Source: an uncultured Eudoraea sp. (GTDB lineage: Bacteria; Bacteroidota; Bacteroidia; Flavobacteriales; Flavobacteriaceae). Taken from it: DNA of 64,000 nt. Position 1 is the stretch's first letter; each line of letters opens with the position of its first letter. The notes beneath the pieces are model-generated. The model was not told where the DNA came from and searched no databases. It worked only from the letters and a program-made list of their open reading frames with translations. The position numbers and the translations under genes were made by a program. Positions 49,566 to 60,991 of this stretch are shown here, piece by piece. The stretch is from the NCBI RefSeq assembly GCF_947258925.1, contig NZ_CAMYKG010000019.1, positions 1-64,000 of the forward strand. Reading direction: 5' to 3'.

Positions 49566-50857
49566 AAACAATATTGAATCCAAAGAAGACAGAGTGGTCA
49601 GCTATTTTACGTCGGCCTACTCAATCAGTTTCAGAAATAGAGGAATTGGTAATAGAAATCTTCAATGAAGTGAAGATGGAAGGCGATGAAACCCTAAAGA
49701 AATACACCAAACAATTTGATGGAGTTAAAATAATTGACTTAAAAGTAGCCCAGGCCGAATTTGATGAGGCCGAAACCCTGGTATCGTCAGAGTTAAAAAA
49801 TGCGATTCAAACAGCTGCATCCAATATTAAGAAATTTCATGAAGCGCAGAAAACATCGAAAATTGAAATTGAAACGACGCCTGGTGTAATATGTTGGCAG
49901 GAAAAAAGGCCTATAGAAAAAGTTGGCCTTTATATCCCCGGGGGGACAGCCCCTTTGTTTTCAACTATTTTAATGCTTGCCATCCCTGCGAAACTGGCGG
50001 GCTGTACCGAGATCGTTTTATGTACCCCACCAGATAAAACCGGTAAAATAAACCCGGCAATCCTATACACCGCAAAACTTTGTGGTGTCTCCCAGGTTTA
50101 TAAAGTTGGCGGTATACAGGCTATAGGGGCCATGACATTTGGAACGGAAAGTATTTCGAAGGTTTATAAGATATTTGGACCGGGAAATCAATATGTCACA
50201 GTGGCCAAACAAATAGCCACCAAATTTGGTGTAGCCATTGATATGCCTGCGGGTCCAAGTGAACTTTTGGTAGTTGCTGATGAATCTGCTAACCCGGCTT
50301 TTGTAGCCTCAGATCTGCTGAGCCAGGCAGAACATGGAGCAGATAGTCAGGTAATATTGGTGTCAACTTCCAAATCGCTCTTAGAAGAAGTGGAATTAGA
50401 ATTGCAAAATCAAATCACCAATTTACCGAGGGAAATCATTGCCAGGAAGGCATTAGGTAATAGTAAGTTAATCTTTGTGGAAAATGATAAAATTGCCATT
50501 GAATTGATAAATGAATATGGCCCTGAACATTTTATTGTTTGTTGTAAAGACGAAGAATATTATATAAGAAATGTGGTGAATGCGGGTTCTGTTTTTCTGG
50601 GGAAATTTACTCCGGAAAGTGCTGGTGATTATGCATCGGGAACAAATCACACCTTACCCACAAATGGTTATGCGAAACAATTCAGTGGTGTTAACCTGGA
50701 TAGTTTTATGAAAAGCATTACGTTTCAAAGAATATCAGAAACAGGTATACTGAACATTGGAAATGCCATAGAAGTTTTGGCAGAAGCAGAAGGCCTTATG
50801 GCTCATAAAAAAGCCGTCACGCTTCGTTTACAAAGCTTAAAAGGAAATAATAAATAG
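49562..50857 (+). CDS. hisD: Histidinol dehydrogenase
   Basis: EKVGLYIPGGTAPLFSTILMLAIPAKLAGC; KIFGPGNQYVTVAKQ; DMPAGPSELLVVADE; ATGA overlap with hisG. Confidence 0.96.
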   Translation: MKTILNPKKTEWSAILRRPTQSVSEIEELVIEIFNEVKMEGDETLKKYTKQFDGVKIIDLKVAQAEFDEAETLVSSELKNAIQTAASNIKKFHEAQKTSKIEIETTPGVICWQEKRPIEKVGLYIPGGTAPLFSTILMLAIPAKLAGCTEIVLCTPPDKTGKINPAILYTAKLCGVSQVYKVGGIQAIGAMTFGTESISKVYKIFGPGNQYVTVAKQIATKFGVAIDMPAGPSELLVVADESANPAFVASDLLSQAEHGADSQVILVSTSKSLLEEVELELQNQITNLPREIIARKALGNSKLIFVENDKIAIELINEYGPEHFIVCCKDEEYYIRNVVNAGSVFLGKFTPESAGDYASGTNHTLPTNGYAKQFSGVNLDSFMKSITFQRISETGILNIGNAIEVLAEAEGLMAHKKAVTLRLQSLKGNNK

Positions 50858-50880
50858 CGGATGTACAGAGGATAAAGATT

Positions 50881-51921
50881 ATGACTTTTAACTTAAATAA
50901 TCTGGTGAGAGAAAATGTGAGGAAGTTAAAGCCTTACTCTTCCGCGCGGGATGAATACATTGCAGATGGTTCCAAAAAGATATTTTTGGATGCCAATGAG
51001 AGCCCATATGTTAATGGAATCAATAGGTATCCCGATCCTCAACAGAGAAGTTTAAAATCTGTTCTGGCTAAAAGATATTCGCTCACAGAAGCAAACATTC
51101 TTCTGGGTAATGGGAGTGACGAAATTCTGGATCTGATCTTCCGGGCATTTTGTGAACCCCTGGAAGATAATATTATAACCGTGCCACCTACCTATGGAAT
51201 GTATAAGGTATTGGCAGGAATTAATGCTATTGAGAACAGGGAGGTCTTATTGACTTTGGATTTTGAATTGGATGTAGAACAAATTTTGGAATCTATTGAT
51301 GCAAATACCAAGCTCGTTTTCTTGTGCTCACCAAATAATCCAACAGGAAATAGTTTTTCTATCGCTCATATCACCCAACTCCTAAATAATTTCCACGGCC
51401 TGGTGGTGGTAGATGAGGCGTATATAGATTTTTCAGGAAAGAAAAGTTGGTTACCTAAATTAAATGAACATGAAAACCTCATTGTTACCAGGACATTTTC
51501 AAAAGCATACGGGATGGCTGGGTTGCGCCTGGGAGTATGTTATGCATCAGAAGGTGTTATAACAGTACTAAACCGGATAAAACCCCCTTATAACGTAAAT
51601 GAGCTCACTCAAAAAAGGGCCTTTAGCATGATTAAGGACCTTGGCTTAGTGGAAGAGCAGATAAGTGAAATCTTAAAACAAAGAAAAGACTTGGTGGCAC
51701 AATTAGGTCAGATAGGTTTTATAGAAAAAATATACCCCACAGATGCCAATTTCATATTGGTTAAAGTGGATAATGCGGACGAAAGGTACCGTCAGATATT
51801 AGATCGTGGGGTGGTTGTAAGGAACAGATCTGCCCAACCCCTTTGCGAGAATACCCTAAGATTTACAGTGGGCAATCCACAAGAGAACAAAACCTTACTC
51901 GAAGTATTAAAATCCTTGTAA
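50881..51921 (+). CDS. hisC: Histidinol-phosphate aminotransferase
   Basis: [48 protein letters not shown]. Confidence 0.95.
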   Translation: MTFNLNNLVRENVRKLKPYSSARDEYIADGSKKIFLDANESPYVNGINRYPDPQQRSLKSVLAKRYSLTEANILLGNGSDEILDLIFRAFCEPLEDNIITVPPTYGMYKVLAGINAIENREVLLTLDFELDVEQILESIDANTKLVFLCSPNNPTGNSFSIAHITQLLNNFHGLVVVDEAYIDFSGKKSWLPKLNEHENLIVTRTFSKAYGMAGLRLGVCYASEGVITVLNRIKPPYNVNELTQKRAFSMIKDLGLVEEQISEILKQRKDLVAQLGQIGFIEKIYPTDANFILVKVDNADERYRQILDRGVVVRNRSAQPLCENTLRFTVGNPQENKTLLEVLKSL

Positions 51922-53072
51922 TGGAAACAAAACCGACAAAGAAAAAGGTCTTATTCATAGATCGCGACGGAACACTAATAGTGGAGCCGGCTGATGAACA
52001 AATAGATAGTTTTGAAAAAATTTCGTTCTATCCTGAAGTTTTTGGGTATTTGGGCAGAATAGCTAAAGAGCTGGACTATGAATTAGTAATGGTAACTAAT
52101 CAGGATGGTCTGGGATCGGACACATTTCCTGAAACGACGTTTTGGCCCGTACATGATTTTATTCTAAAATGTTTTGAAAGCGAGGGGGTAAATTTTTCAG
52201 AAGTCCTGATAGACCGGACTTTCCCTCATGAAAAGGCAGATACCCGAAAACCGGGAACCGGCTTGTTGAAAAAATATTTCAATGAAGAATATGATCTTCA
52301 AAGTTCCTTTGTTATCGGGGATCGCCTTACAGATATGGAGCTAGCAAAAAACCTGGGTTCTGAGGGTATTTTTATAAATACGCAAACCAATTTGGGTACA
52401 AATGAAATCACCCTAAATCAAAAAGAATTGCAGCAGGTAATTGCGCTGGAGACTGCAAATTGGAGTGCTATTTACAATTTTTTAAAACTCGGAAAACGTA
52501 GGGCGGAGATTTCCAGAAACACCAAAGAAACTGAGATCGATATTAAACTAAATCTGGATGGTACCGGTGTGAGTAGAATTTCTACAGGCATTGCATTCTT
52601 TGATCATATGCTGGACCAACTTTCACGTCATGGAAATATTGACCTGGATATTAACGTAAGGGGCGATTTGGAGGTAGATGAGCACCATACTATAGAAGAT
52701 ACGGCAATTGCATTGGGTGAAGCATTTCATAAGGCTCTTGGTGATAAATTAGGAATGGAACGATATGGGTTTTGTTTACCCATGGATGACTGTTTGTCCC
52801 AGGTAGCTATAGACTTTGGTGGTCGTTCCTGGTTGGTTTGGGAAGCGGAATTTAATCGCGAAATGATTGGAAAGATGCCAACTGAAATGTTTTATCATTT
52901 TTTTAAATCATTTTCGGATGGCGCTAAGGCCAATTTGAATATAAAGGCAGAAGGAACAAATGAGCATCATAAAATTGAGGCTATTTTTAAGGCATTTGCA
53001 AAAGCGATCAAAATGGCCCTGAAGCGCGATGCGGAAAAAATGTTATTGCCTTCAACAAAAGGAATGCTCTAA
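51921..53072 (+). CDS. hisB: Bifunctional histidinol-phosphatase / imidazoleglycerol-phosphate dehydratase
   Basis: [34 protein letters not shown] and [16 protein letters not shown]; start at METKPTKKK (51921). Confidence 0.96.
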   Translation: METKPTKKKVLFIDRDGTLIVEPADEQIDSFEKISFYPEVFGYLGRIAKELDYELVMVTNQDGLGSDTFPETTFWPVHDFILKCFESEGVNFSEVLIDRTFPHEKADTRKPGTGLLKKYFNEEYDLQSSFVIGDRLTDMELAKNLGSEGIFINTQTNLGTNEITLNQKELQQVIALETANWSAIYNFLKLGKRRAEISRNTKETEIDIKLNLDGTGVSRISTGIAFFDHMLDQLSRHGNIDLDINVRGDLEVDEHHTIEDTAIALGEAFHKALGDKLGMERYGFCLPMDDCLSQVAIDFGGRSWLVWEAEFNREMIGKMPTEMFYHFFKSFSDGAKANLNIKAEGTNEHHKIEAIFKAFAKAIKMALKRDAEKMLLPSTKGML

Positions 53073-53112
53073 AGAATAATTAAGAATACTATTTACCAAA
53101 GTTTTTAAGCAA

Positions 53113-53694
53113 ATGAAATTGGTTATCGTAAATTATGGTGCAGGCAATATTCAAAGCATAAAGTTTGCTTTTAAACGACTTGGATATGACGCGGTGTTAA
53201 GTGATAAGGCCGGGGAGATTCAAAATGCCGATCGGGTAATATTTCCGGGAGTCGGAGAGGCCAGTAGCGCCATGAACAAGTTGATGGCCAGTGGATTAGA
53301 TCAAATTATTCCAAATTTGAAACAACCTGTATTGGGGATATGCCTGGGCATGCAACTAATGTGTCACTCAACAGAAGAGGGAAACACGCTGGGGATGGGT
53401 ATATTTAATACCGATGTTATAAAGTTCAGTAAGAAAGTTAAAGTACCTCAAATTGGATGGAATCAAATAACCAATCTTAAATCCAACTTGTTTAAAGACG
53501 TAAAGGAAAATGATCATATTTACCTGGTACATAGTTATTATGCCCCAATTTGTTCTGAGACCATTGCCATCTCAAATTATGAAATGCCTTATAGCAGTGC
53601 ATTACAAAAGAATAATTTTTATGGGGTACAGTTTCACCCTGAAAAAAGCAGTAAAGTTGGAGCCAGGATTTTAAGAAACTTTCTGGAATTATAA
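53113..53694 (+). CDS. hisH: Imidazole glycerol phosphate synthase subunit HisH
   Basis: NYGAGNIQSIKFAFKRLG, GICLGMQLM, GVQFHPEKSS. Confidence 0.96.
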   Translation: MKLVIVNYGAGNIQSIKFAFKRLGYDAVLSDKAGEIQNADRVIFPGVGEASSAMNKLMASGLDQIIPNLKQPVLGICLGMQLMCHSTEEGNTLGMGIFNTDVIKFSKKVKVPQIGWNQITNLKSNLFKDVKENDHIYLVHSYYAPICSETIAISNYEMPYSSALQKNNFYGVQFHPEKSSKVGARILRNFLEL

Positions 53695-53823
53695 AACGAT
53701 ATAAATGAACTCGAAGCCGAGTAATAGTGTAATAAAAATGGGGTATCGGTTTGACCCCAATGTTAACAAATAGCAATTGCGAAAGACATTTAATTTTCAA
53801 ATTAGAGCTAGAAAAAAGGAGCA

Positions 53824-54600
53824 ATGAGAATAATACCAGCCATAGATATTATAGATGGAAAGTGTGTAAGGCTATCACAGGGAGATTATAATACAAAAAA
53901 GGTATATAATGAAAACCCTTTGGAGGTAGCCGTCGAATTTGAGGCACATGGTATCCAGTATATACACCTGGTAGATCTTGATGGTGCTAAGGCAAAGCAT
54001 ATCATTAATTATAAGATTTTAGAAAGTATTGCCGCCAAAACAAACTTAAAAATCGATTTTGGAGGTGGGTTGAAATCCAATGAAGATTTGAAAATAGCTT
54101 TTGATTGCGGTGCGGATCAAATAACGGGTGGTAGTATCGCAATAAACGACCGGGAAACCTTTTTGGGGTGGATTGAAACCTATGGAGCTGAAAGGATCAT
54201 CCTTGGAGCCGATGTCAAAGAAGAAAGGATCGCAATTACAGGATGGCAGCAAGAATCAGATAAAAAATTAATACCATTTGTAAAGGACTATCAACAAAAA
54301 GGGATTAGCTATGTCATTTGCACGGATATCAAAAAGGATGGGATGCTTAAAGGTCCGTCCATAGCATTATACAAGCGACTTCTGACAGCAACGGAAACTA
54401 ATAAGACCGTAGTCAGCATGAGTGGTGTTGAAGATGTTAAAGTTCCGGGTATTAACCTTATAGCCAGTGGGGGCATAGCCAACTATGAAGATTTACATGC
54501 ATTACAGGAAATTGGATGTGAAGGTGCAATACTTGGGAAGGCTATTTATGAAAATAAAATTAGTTTAAAGCAATTAGAACATTTTATCTTAACATCATGA
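53824..54600 (+). CDS. hisA: ProFAR isomerase
   Basis: [47 protein letters not shown]. Confidence 0.96.
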   Translation: MRIIPAIDIIDGKCVRLSQGDYNTKKVYNENPLEVAVEFEAHGIQYIHLVDLDGAKAKHIINYKILESIAAKTNLKIDFGGGLKSNEDLKIAFDCGADQITGGSIAINDRETFLGWIETYGAERIILGADVKEERIAITGWQQESDKKLIPFVKDYQQKGISYVICTDIKKDGMLKGPSIALYKRLLTATETNKTVVSMSGVEDVKVPGINLIASGGIANYEDLHALQEIGCEGAILGKAIYENKISLKQLEHFILTS

Positions 54601-55118
54601 ATGAGGTTCAGGACAAATGGATGATAGAGTTCCTGGAGAATTCCAGTTTTAGATTGGAAGAAAGTACCAGAATGATTAAAATTAGTTTGGCAGCTGTTAA
54701 AGAAGAGAACGTTTGGAAAAAACCAAATGAATCATCCAATAGTATTGGTAATCAAATACTGCATATTTGTGGTAATATGACACAATATATTATCGCATCC
54801 TTAGGTAATCTAGATGATTTTAGAAAGCGGGATGAAGAATTTTCTACGACTGCCGGATATTCCAAAAAGGAACTTATTCTTAAACTTGAGGATACTGTTG
54901 ATAAAGCTAAATCGGTACTAAAAAATTGCAATAGCGAGCAGTTATTGAAGAAGCGTGTAGTTCAGGGATTCAACCTTTCCGGAATCGGCATTGTAATGCA
55001 TGCAGTTGAGCACTATTCTTATCATACGGGTCAGGTTGCATTTTGGACTAAACTGATGGTAAATAAGGACCTGGGGTTTTATAATGGAAGAGATCTGAAT
55101 ATTAAAAACAAACAATAG
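54597..55118 (+). CDS. DinB/DfsB superfamily protein
   Basis: Helical; His triad NQILHICGN ... [23 protein letters not shown] overlap with the hisA stop. Confidence 0.8.
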   Translation: MNEVQDKWMIEFLENSSFRLEESTRMIKISLAAVKEENVWKKPNESSNSIGNQILHICGNMTQYIIASLGNLDDFRKRDEEFSTTAGYSKKELILKLEDTVDKAKSVLKNCNSEQLLKKRVVQGFNLSGIGIVMHAVEHYSYHTGQVAFWTKLMVNKDLGFYNGRDLNIKNKQ

Positions 55119-55121
55119 AGA

Positions 55122-55877
55122 ATGTTGACTAAAAGAATAATCCCTTGTTTAGATATTAAGGACGGACGAACCGTAAAGGGAATTAATTTTCTTGATTTGA
55201 GGGATGCGGGCGATCCTGTGGAACTCGCAGAAGCATATGCAAACGAAGGTGCCGATGAATTGGTTTTTCTCGATATTTCAGCAACCGAGGAAAGACGCAA
55301 GACCCTTGCTAACCTGGTAAAGCGGGTCGCCGAAAAAGTCAATATCCCTTTTACCGTTGGCGGGGGGATTTCTTCGGTGGAAGATGTAGATATTCTCCTT
55401 CACAATGGGGCAGATAAGGTGTCTATAAATTCTTCAGCCGTAAAAAACCCTGATCTGATTAATGAGCTGGTGGCTAAGTTTGGCTCCCAATGTATTGTCG
55501 TAGCCATTGATGCAAAAAGGATTGATGGGATGTGGAAAGTGCACCTGGTTGGAGGTAAAGTACCAACCGATTTGGAGTTGTTTCAGTGGGCAAAAGAAGT
55601 TGAGGAAAGAGGAGCAGGGGAGATATTGTTTACATCCATGGACCATGATGGAACAAAAAATGGTTTTGCCAATGAGACCCTGGCAAGGCTCTCAACAGAA
55701 CTTAATATTCCAATAATTGCATCGGGTGGAGCAGGAAACATGGAGCATTTTATTGATACTTTTAATGAAGGCAAGGCCGATGCAGCATTGGCTGCCAGTG
55801 TTTTTCATTTTAAGGAAATGGAAATTAGAGATTTGAAAAAAAAGTTACAGGATCACGGTATTCCTGTAAGGTTATAG
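55122..55877 (+). CDS. hisF: Imidazole glycerol phosphate synthase subunit HisF
   Basis: [45 protein letters not shown]. Confidence 0.96.
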   Translation: MLTKRIIPCLDIKDGRTVKGINFLDLRDAGDPVELAEAYANEGADELVFLDISATEERRKTLANLVKRVAEKVNIPFTVGGGISSVEDVDILLHNGADKVSINSSAVKNPDLINELVAKFGSQCIVVAIDAKRIDGMWKVHLVGGKVPTDLELFQWAKEVEERGAGEILFTSMDHDGTKNGFANETLARLSTELNIPIIASGGAGNMEHFIDTFNEGKADAALAASVFHFKEMEIRDLKKKLQDHGIPVRL

Positions 55878-55909
55878 TTGAATTTTACCCTGATAAAAAG
55901 ACACATACA

Positions 55910-56506
55910 ATGGAAGTAGCATTTGATAAAAGTAAAGACGGTCTTGTACCGGCAATTATCCAGGATTATACAACAAAAAATGTACTTATGCTGGGTTATA
56001 TGAGTGAAGAAGCATTGTCCCGGACATTAGAAACCCGAAAGGTTACTTTTTTTAGCAGGAGTAAAAACCGATTATGGACCAAAGGAGAAGAAAGCGGTAA
56101 TTATTTAAACCTAGTGGATGTTGATCTTGATTGTGACAAAGATACGCTATTGATCACTGCTAATCCTGAAGGGCCGGTATGTCATAAGGGAAGCGATACC
56201 TGCTGGAATAAGAAGAATGACCAAAATTTTGGTTTTCTAACCCAGCTGGAAGCTATAATATTAAATAGAAAAGAGAGTCTGGACAATGACCAAAGCTATG
56301 TTAACTCTTTATTTAAAAAAGGAATTAACAAAATTGCCCAGAAAGTAGGTGAAGAAGCCGTGGAGACTGTTATTGAAGCTATGGATAATAATGATCAGCT
56401 TTTCCTCCAGGAAAGTGCCGACTTACTTTTTCATTACCTTATTTTGTTACAGGCCAAAGGCTTTCAGCTTAATGATGTTGTAGATGTTCTAAAGAGCAGG
56501 CACTAA
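55910..56506 (+). CDS. hisIE: Bifunctional phosphoribosyl-AMP cyclohydrolase / phosphoribosyl-ATP pyrophosphatase
   Basis: VLMLGYMSEEALSRTLETRKVTFFSRSKNRLWTKGEESGN; C-terminal KVGEEAVETVIEA. Confidence 0.96.
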   Translation: MEVAFDKSKDGLVPAIIQDYTTKNVLMLGYMSEEALSRTLETRKVTFFSRSKNRLWTKGEESGNYLNLVDVDLDCDKDTLLITANPEGPVCHKGSDTCWNKKNDQNFGFLTQLEAIILNRKESLDNDQSYVNSLFKKGINKIAQKVGEEAVETVIEAMDNNDQLFLQESADLLFHYLILLQAKGFQLNDVVDVLKSRH

Positions 56507-56579
56507 ACACATGCATCCGAAATCTTTAAGTTTTCTTAAATAGTGTATCTCATTTTCTGAAATGTAGTATTTTTAGAAA

Positions 56580-57722
56580 ATGACTATGAAAACAGGAAAA
56601 GGCTTTCGTTTTTTTAATTACGAGGCTCCGGAACTTACCCCTTTTGAAAAACTTTTTGAGATTTTTCAGGAACTTATTACACATACATCCGGAGACGTAG
56701 ATGAAGCCCTTGATTGGCTGAGGGAATTGGATAAAGAATATGAACTTACAGACGAGAACTATACCATTGATGATTTTATAGAGGATCTTAAAGCAAAGGG
56801 CTATTTAAGAGAGGAGATAGAAAATACGGGGGGTGAAGGAGAAGGTGAACCGGGAGAAGGAACTTTATCTATTACCGCCAAGATGGAACGAATTATTCGC
56901 CAACGTGCTTTAGATCAGATTTTCGGTAAGCTAAAGAGAAAAGGCTCTGGGAACCATAAGACAGGAAAAACTGGTCCGGGCGATGAACATACCGGTGATT
57001 TCAGAGAATATCGCTATGGAGATTCTTTAGAACATATCTCGATGACGGAAAGTCTCAAAAATGCCCAGATAAATCATGGTATGGATAACTTCTCGCTTAC
57101 AGAAGACGATCTGGTAGTTGAAGACACGCATTATAAGGCACAAATGAGTACTGTACTCATGATAGATATAAGCCATTCCATGATTTTATATGGTGAGGAC
57201 CGTATAACCCCTGCTAAGAAGGTAGCTATGGCTTTAGCCGAGTTAATTACGACAAGATATCCTAAGGATACTCTGGATATTCTGGTTTTTGGTAATGATG
57301 CTTGGCCTATTCCAATTAAAGACCTTCCTTATTTAAAGGTAGGGCCTTACCATACCAATACAGTTGCAGGATTGCAGCTTGCGATGGATATGCTCAGAAG
57401 AAAAAGGAATACGAACAAGCAAATATTTATGATTACAGACGGTAAACCGAGTTGCCTGAGAATGCCCGATGGGACTTACTATAAGAATAGCGTTGGCCTT
57501 GACGATTTTATTGTGGAGAAATGTTATAATACTGCAAGGCAAGCCAGGAAATTGCATATTCCTATAACCACATTTATGATAGCACAGGATCCTTATTTAA
57601 GACAATTTATAAGGCATTTTACCGAAGCAAATAAAGGAAAAGCCTTTTTTACAGGATTGGATGGTTTAGGTGAAATGATATTTGAAGACTATGAACAAAA
57701 TAGAAAAAAAAGATTAAAGTAA
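56580..57722 (+). CDS. VWA domain-containing protein
   Basis: MIDISHSMILYGEDRITPAKKVAMALAEL (MIDAS DxSxS-like), ITDGKPSCLRMPDG. Confidence 0.88.
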   Translation: MTMKTGKGFRFFNYEAPELTPFEKLFEIFQELITHTSGDVDEALDWLRELDKEYELTDENYTIDDFIEDLKAKGYLREEIENTGGEGEGEPGEGTLSITAKMERIIRQRALDQIFGKLKRKGSGNHKTGKTGPGDEHTGDFREYRYGDSLEHISMTESLKNAQINHGMDNFSLTEDDLVVEDTHYKAQMSTVLMIDISHSMILYGEDRITPAKKVAMALAELITTRYPKDTLDILVFGNDAWPIPIKDLPYLKVGPYHTNTVAGLQLAMDMLRRKRNTNKQIFMITDGKPSCLRMPDGTYYKNSVGLDDFIVEKCYNTARQARKLHIPITTFMIAQDPYLRQFIRHFTEANKGKAFFTGLDGLGEMIFEDYEQNRKKRLK

Positions 57723-57772
57723 AGGTTTATAAAAAACAACTAAGATACTGTTATATAAATATATAAAATTTT

Positions 57773-59242
57773 ATGAAAGAGAATTTTGCAAAAATCACAA
57801 CCCTTGGGGAGCTTAAAGCATCAGGCTATGAAAGCAAGAGCATTAAGGATGAACTTAGATTGAATTTATTGGACAAAATAAGTAAGGGTGAAAATGCTTT
57901 TCAGGGTATTTGGGGTTATGAGGAATCCGTAATTCCTGAACTGGAACGCGCCATTTTGTCCCGGCATAATATTAATTTATTGGGCTTAAGGGGTCAGGCT
58001 AAAACCAGATTGGCAAGGCTAATGGTAAATTTACTTGATGAGTGGATCCCGATGGTACAGGGTTCTGAAATAAATGATGACCCTCTGAATCCTTTATCGC
58101 GTTTTAGCAGGGAGTTAATTAAGGAGAAAGACGATAAGACGCCTATCTCCTGGTTACACCGGTCAGATCGTTTTTATGAAAAACTGGCAACTCCGGATGT
58201 TACAGTTGCTGATTTAATAGGTGATGTAGACCCTATTAAGGCTGCCAACATGAAACTGTCCTATGCCGATGACAGAGTTATCCATTTTGGAATGATCCCG
58301 CGTTCTAACCGCTGCATTTTTGTGATTAATGAATTACCGGATCTTCAGTCAAGAATTCAGGTCTCTTTATTCAATATTTTACAAGAAGGAGATATTCAGA
58401 TAAGAGGCTTCAAATTGAGACTACCGTTAGATATTCAATTTGTATTTACAGCCAATCCTGAAGATTATACGAACAGGGGAAGTATCGTTACACCTTTAAA
58501 AGACAGGATTGGATCGCAAATTCTTACGCACTATCCCGGGGAAATTGAAATTGCCAAAAAAATAACCAAACAGGAAGCCCAATTGGATAAAAGGCAGTCA
58601 GAATCTATTTATGTACCTGAACTGGCGAAGGATTTGCTCGAACAGATTAGTTTTGAAGCACGTAAGAGTGAATATGTAGATTCAAAAAGTGGCGTGAGTG
58701 CACGTACCAGCATAACGGCATTTGAAAACCTCCTTAGTACTGCTGAGCGAAGGGCCTTAATCTCCGGAGAGGATAAGACTCAGATTAGACTTAGTGATTT
58801 TATGGGGGTAATACCTGCTATAACGGGTAAAATTGAACTGGTTTATGAAGGAGAACAAGAAGGCGCTGACGCAGTAGCAATTATACTCTTCGAAGAAGCC
58901 ATAAAAACGCTATTCCCTAACTATTTCCCAAAGATTGAAAAGCTAGAGCATAAGGAAGCTGTGGGCCCTTATGACAATTTAATCAATTGGTTTTTTGAAA
59001 CTGAAGGATTTGAGCTTATGGACAATTTGACGGATAAAGAATATAAGAAATTGCTAAATAGTATTCCTGAATTAAATGCCTTGTTAGATAACTATCAGCC
59101 TGATATCAGTCAACAGGATGCCTTTTTTCTTAAAGAATTTTTATTATGGGGTCTCGTGGCTTACAAAAAATTAAGTAAAAGGAGATTTCAAAAGGGGTAT
59201 CAATTTAAAGACCTCTATGGCAGTTATATCAGTAAATTATAA
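57773..59242 (+). CDS. Magnesium chelatase-like AAA ATPase
   Basis: LLGLRGQAKTRLARLMV, IPRSNRCIFVINELPDLQSRIQVSLFNILQEGDIQIRGF, FTANPEDYTNRG. Confidence 0.85.
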   Translation: MKENFAKITTLGELKASGYESKSIKDELRLNLLDKISKGENAFQGIWGYEESVIPELERAILSRHNINLLGLRGQAKTRLARLMVNLLDEWIPMVQGSEINDDPLNPLSRFSRELIKEKDDKTPISWLHRSDRFYEKLATPDVTVADLIGDVDPIKAANMKLSYADDRVIHFGMIPRSNRCIFVINELPDLQSRIQVSLFNILQEGDIQIRGFKLRLPLDIQFVFTANPEDYTNRGSIVTPLKDRIGSQILTHYPGEIEIAKKITKQEAQLDKRQSESIYVPELAKDLLEQISFEARKSEYVDSKSGVSARTSITAFENLLSTAERRALISGEDKTQIRLSDFMGVIPAITGKIELVYEGEQEGADAVAIILFEEAIKTLFPNYFPKIEKLEHKEAVGPYDNLINWFFETEGFELMDNLTDKEYKKLLNSIPELNALLDNYQPDISQQDAFFLKEFLLWGLVAYKKLSKRRFQKGYQFKDLYGSYISKL

Positions 59243-59253
59243 ACTAATAATAT

Positions 59254-59284
59254 AAAAAAAAGCCCTTATTGATAAGGGCTTTCT
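59254..59284 (+). terminator. Intrinsic terminator
   Basis: aaaaaaaAGCCCTTATtgATAAGGGCTttctt. Confidence 0.85.
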
Positions 59285-59541
59285 TGTTCATAGCAATTTT
59301 AATCCTCTCCCTTATACGGGAGGTTAGCATAAAGGAAGTTGCATATTATTGGCCAATAAAATCAATAATTTAGGTTTTATGCAAGTCCCATACTCCTATA
59401 GTAGCCGAAAAAACCAAAGCTTCCTTACACTACTAAAACAAAAATATTAGGGAATGCATTTACCCTGGAAGATGGGACTTCAATTATTGATGCTATTTAA
59501 TTTGATGAGTTTATAAAACAATTACTGTTTGCTTAAAATCT

Positions 59542-59572
59542 AAAGACCTTGAATTTACATCCAAGGTCTTTT
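59542..59572. terminator. Intrinsic terminator-like hairpin
   Basis: aAAGACCTTGaatttacatcCAAGGTCTTttg. Confidence 0.7.
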
Positions 59573-59599
59573 GCATCGCCATAACATAATAGAAAATTA

Positions 59600-60082
59600 T
59601 TATTGCCACGAATCTATATTCTCATTAATATTATCAAAGTTATACGGCCCCACCAATTGCATTCTGTGTTTAAATGTCAATATGGTCAGTAAAAGCAAAA
59701 AGAATTGTAAAAGGAGAATAGTTGCGCCTATTGGTACAAACGTTTTTGGCATAATATGATCCTGGTATTCAGAATAACTCATAAGAATATATCCGGTATC
59801 CATTATCTTAAAAATATAAATTAGAAATATGCCGTACATGGCATACTCCAGATTGCGCATCTGAGGATCGGTATATTCATGCTCCTTAATCTTAAACCAA
59901 AGGACATACAGAAAAATAAAATGAATAACAGTTAATAATGGAAAAATATAGTTGTCAAATTTGAAAAAATAAAACCTATTGGTATATAAGCCATAAAAAT
60001 TGAAAATTATTAGGATTGCAATTACAAGAATAGACAATAACATGCATCTCCTCCAGGAAAAAAGTTTTAAAAGTGCCTTCAT
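59600..60082 (-). CDS. Hypothetical membrane protein
   Basis: Four hydrophobic segments; start placed at MKALLKLFSWRRC (ORF opens at 60121). Confidence 0.65.
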   Translation of the reverse strand: MKALLKLFSWRRCMLLSILVIAILIIFNFYGLYTNRFYFFKFDNYIFPLLTVIHFIFLYVLWFKIKEHEYTDPQMRNLEYAMYGIFLIYIFKIMDTGYILMSYSEYQDHIMPKTFVPIGATILLLQFFLLLLTILTFKHRMQLVGPYNFDNINENIDSWQ

Positions 60083-60318
60083 ATTAGTAGGTTTCAAGGC
60101 TTTTGGGGAACCTTGTTGCAAAATTTAACGCAGGCCCATATTCTTTATTTGAAAATTTTCGATGAAACGCAGACAATGTTGAGTAACCTCAAAAAGTTGT
60201 TGCGAAAATACCATGAAATCCTTTTTAGAATGTTTTCAATGCATTGAGTTGTACCAATCCGGAGGATTAATTCTGAAAATAGGAGGGAACCCTATTTAAG
60301 TAAATATTTGATTGATAT

Positions 60319-60349
60319 AAAAAAGGCACATAAATGAATATGTGCCTAT
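60319..60349. terminator. Hairpin, possible terminator of the 60368-60808 gene (minus strand)
   Basis: AGGCACATAaatgaaTATGTGCCT with TTTTTT on the minus strand. Confidence 0.6.
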
Positions 60350-60367
60350 AGGTAAGGTGTTTTCTGC

Positions 60368-60808
60368 CTAAGAAATCCAATTGCGTTTTTCAGCTATCCT
60401 TGCGAACTGTACTAGTAATACCCCAATTATGATTACACCCAAAGGAATAATAAGGCCCTGGACCTGTCCGAAGACTTCTATAGAATTCGACATAAAAAAA
60501 GAATAAAGCATTTGCCCCAGTATGCCTATGAGGGATAATACAAATAATGGTTTGGCCCATCTTTTTCTAAGTAATAAGGCAATGCAAGCCAGGAGTCCGC
60601 CCCATACTGCTATGGCAAATGCAGCTGTAACCCATGCCGGCGCACTCTCAATAAGGGCCAATTGGTCTGCAGTGTATTCAGCTTTCATCTCGTCTGTCAT
60701 GTAGGCCTGACCCAGATATGACATAACTCCCATAAGGTTCCACAATAGTGCAAGAATACTTGCAATCCAAAACCACGCAGGAGGTTTTGTTGTTGTTTTT
60801 TGATCCAT
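60368..60808 (-). CDS. Hypothetical four-TM membrane protein
   Basis: PPAWFWIASILALLWNLMGVMSYLGQAYMTDEMKAEYTADQLALIESAPAWV... family seen in Flavobacteriia. Confidence 0.75.
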   Translation of the reverse strand: MDQKTTTKPPAWFWIASILALLWNLMGVMSYLGQAYMTDEMKAEYTADQLALIESAPAWVTAAFAIAVWGGLLACIALLLRKRWAKPLFVLSLIGILGQMLYSFFMSNSIEVFGQVQGLIIPLGVIIIGVLLVQFARIAEKRNWIS

Positions 60809-60991
60809 TTTGTTTAGGTTTTATTGGTTAGTAGTGTACAAAATACAAAAAAAGCGGGTTTTGTTTTAGATAATTCACAAATTACAAGTTTTAAAGGGGG
60901 TTAGAATATAACTTAGTAAGCGCAATCTTTCGGTTAATTTTTGAAATTTAAGTGCTATGTTTATTCATCGATCAAACACGAATCAGGGCTT

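Noticed and set aside
59440-59500. Possible BioA-like fragment (FTLEDGTSIIDAI*) upstream of the terminator at 59542
   Set aside because: Only ~13 residues of weak resemblance; cannot be separated from chance without a search.
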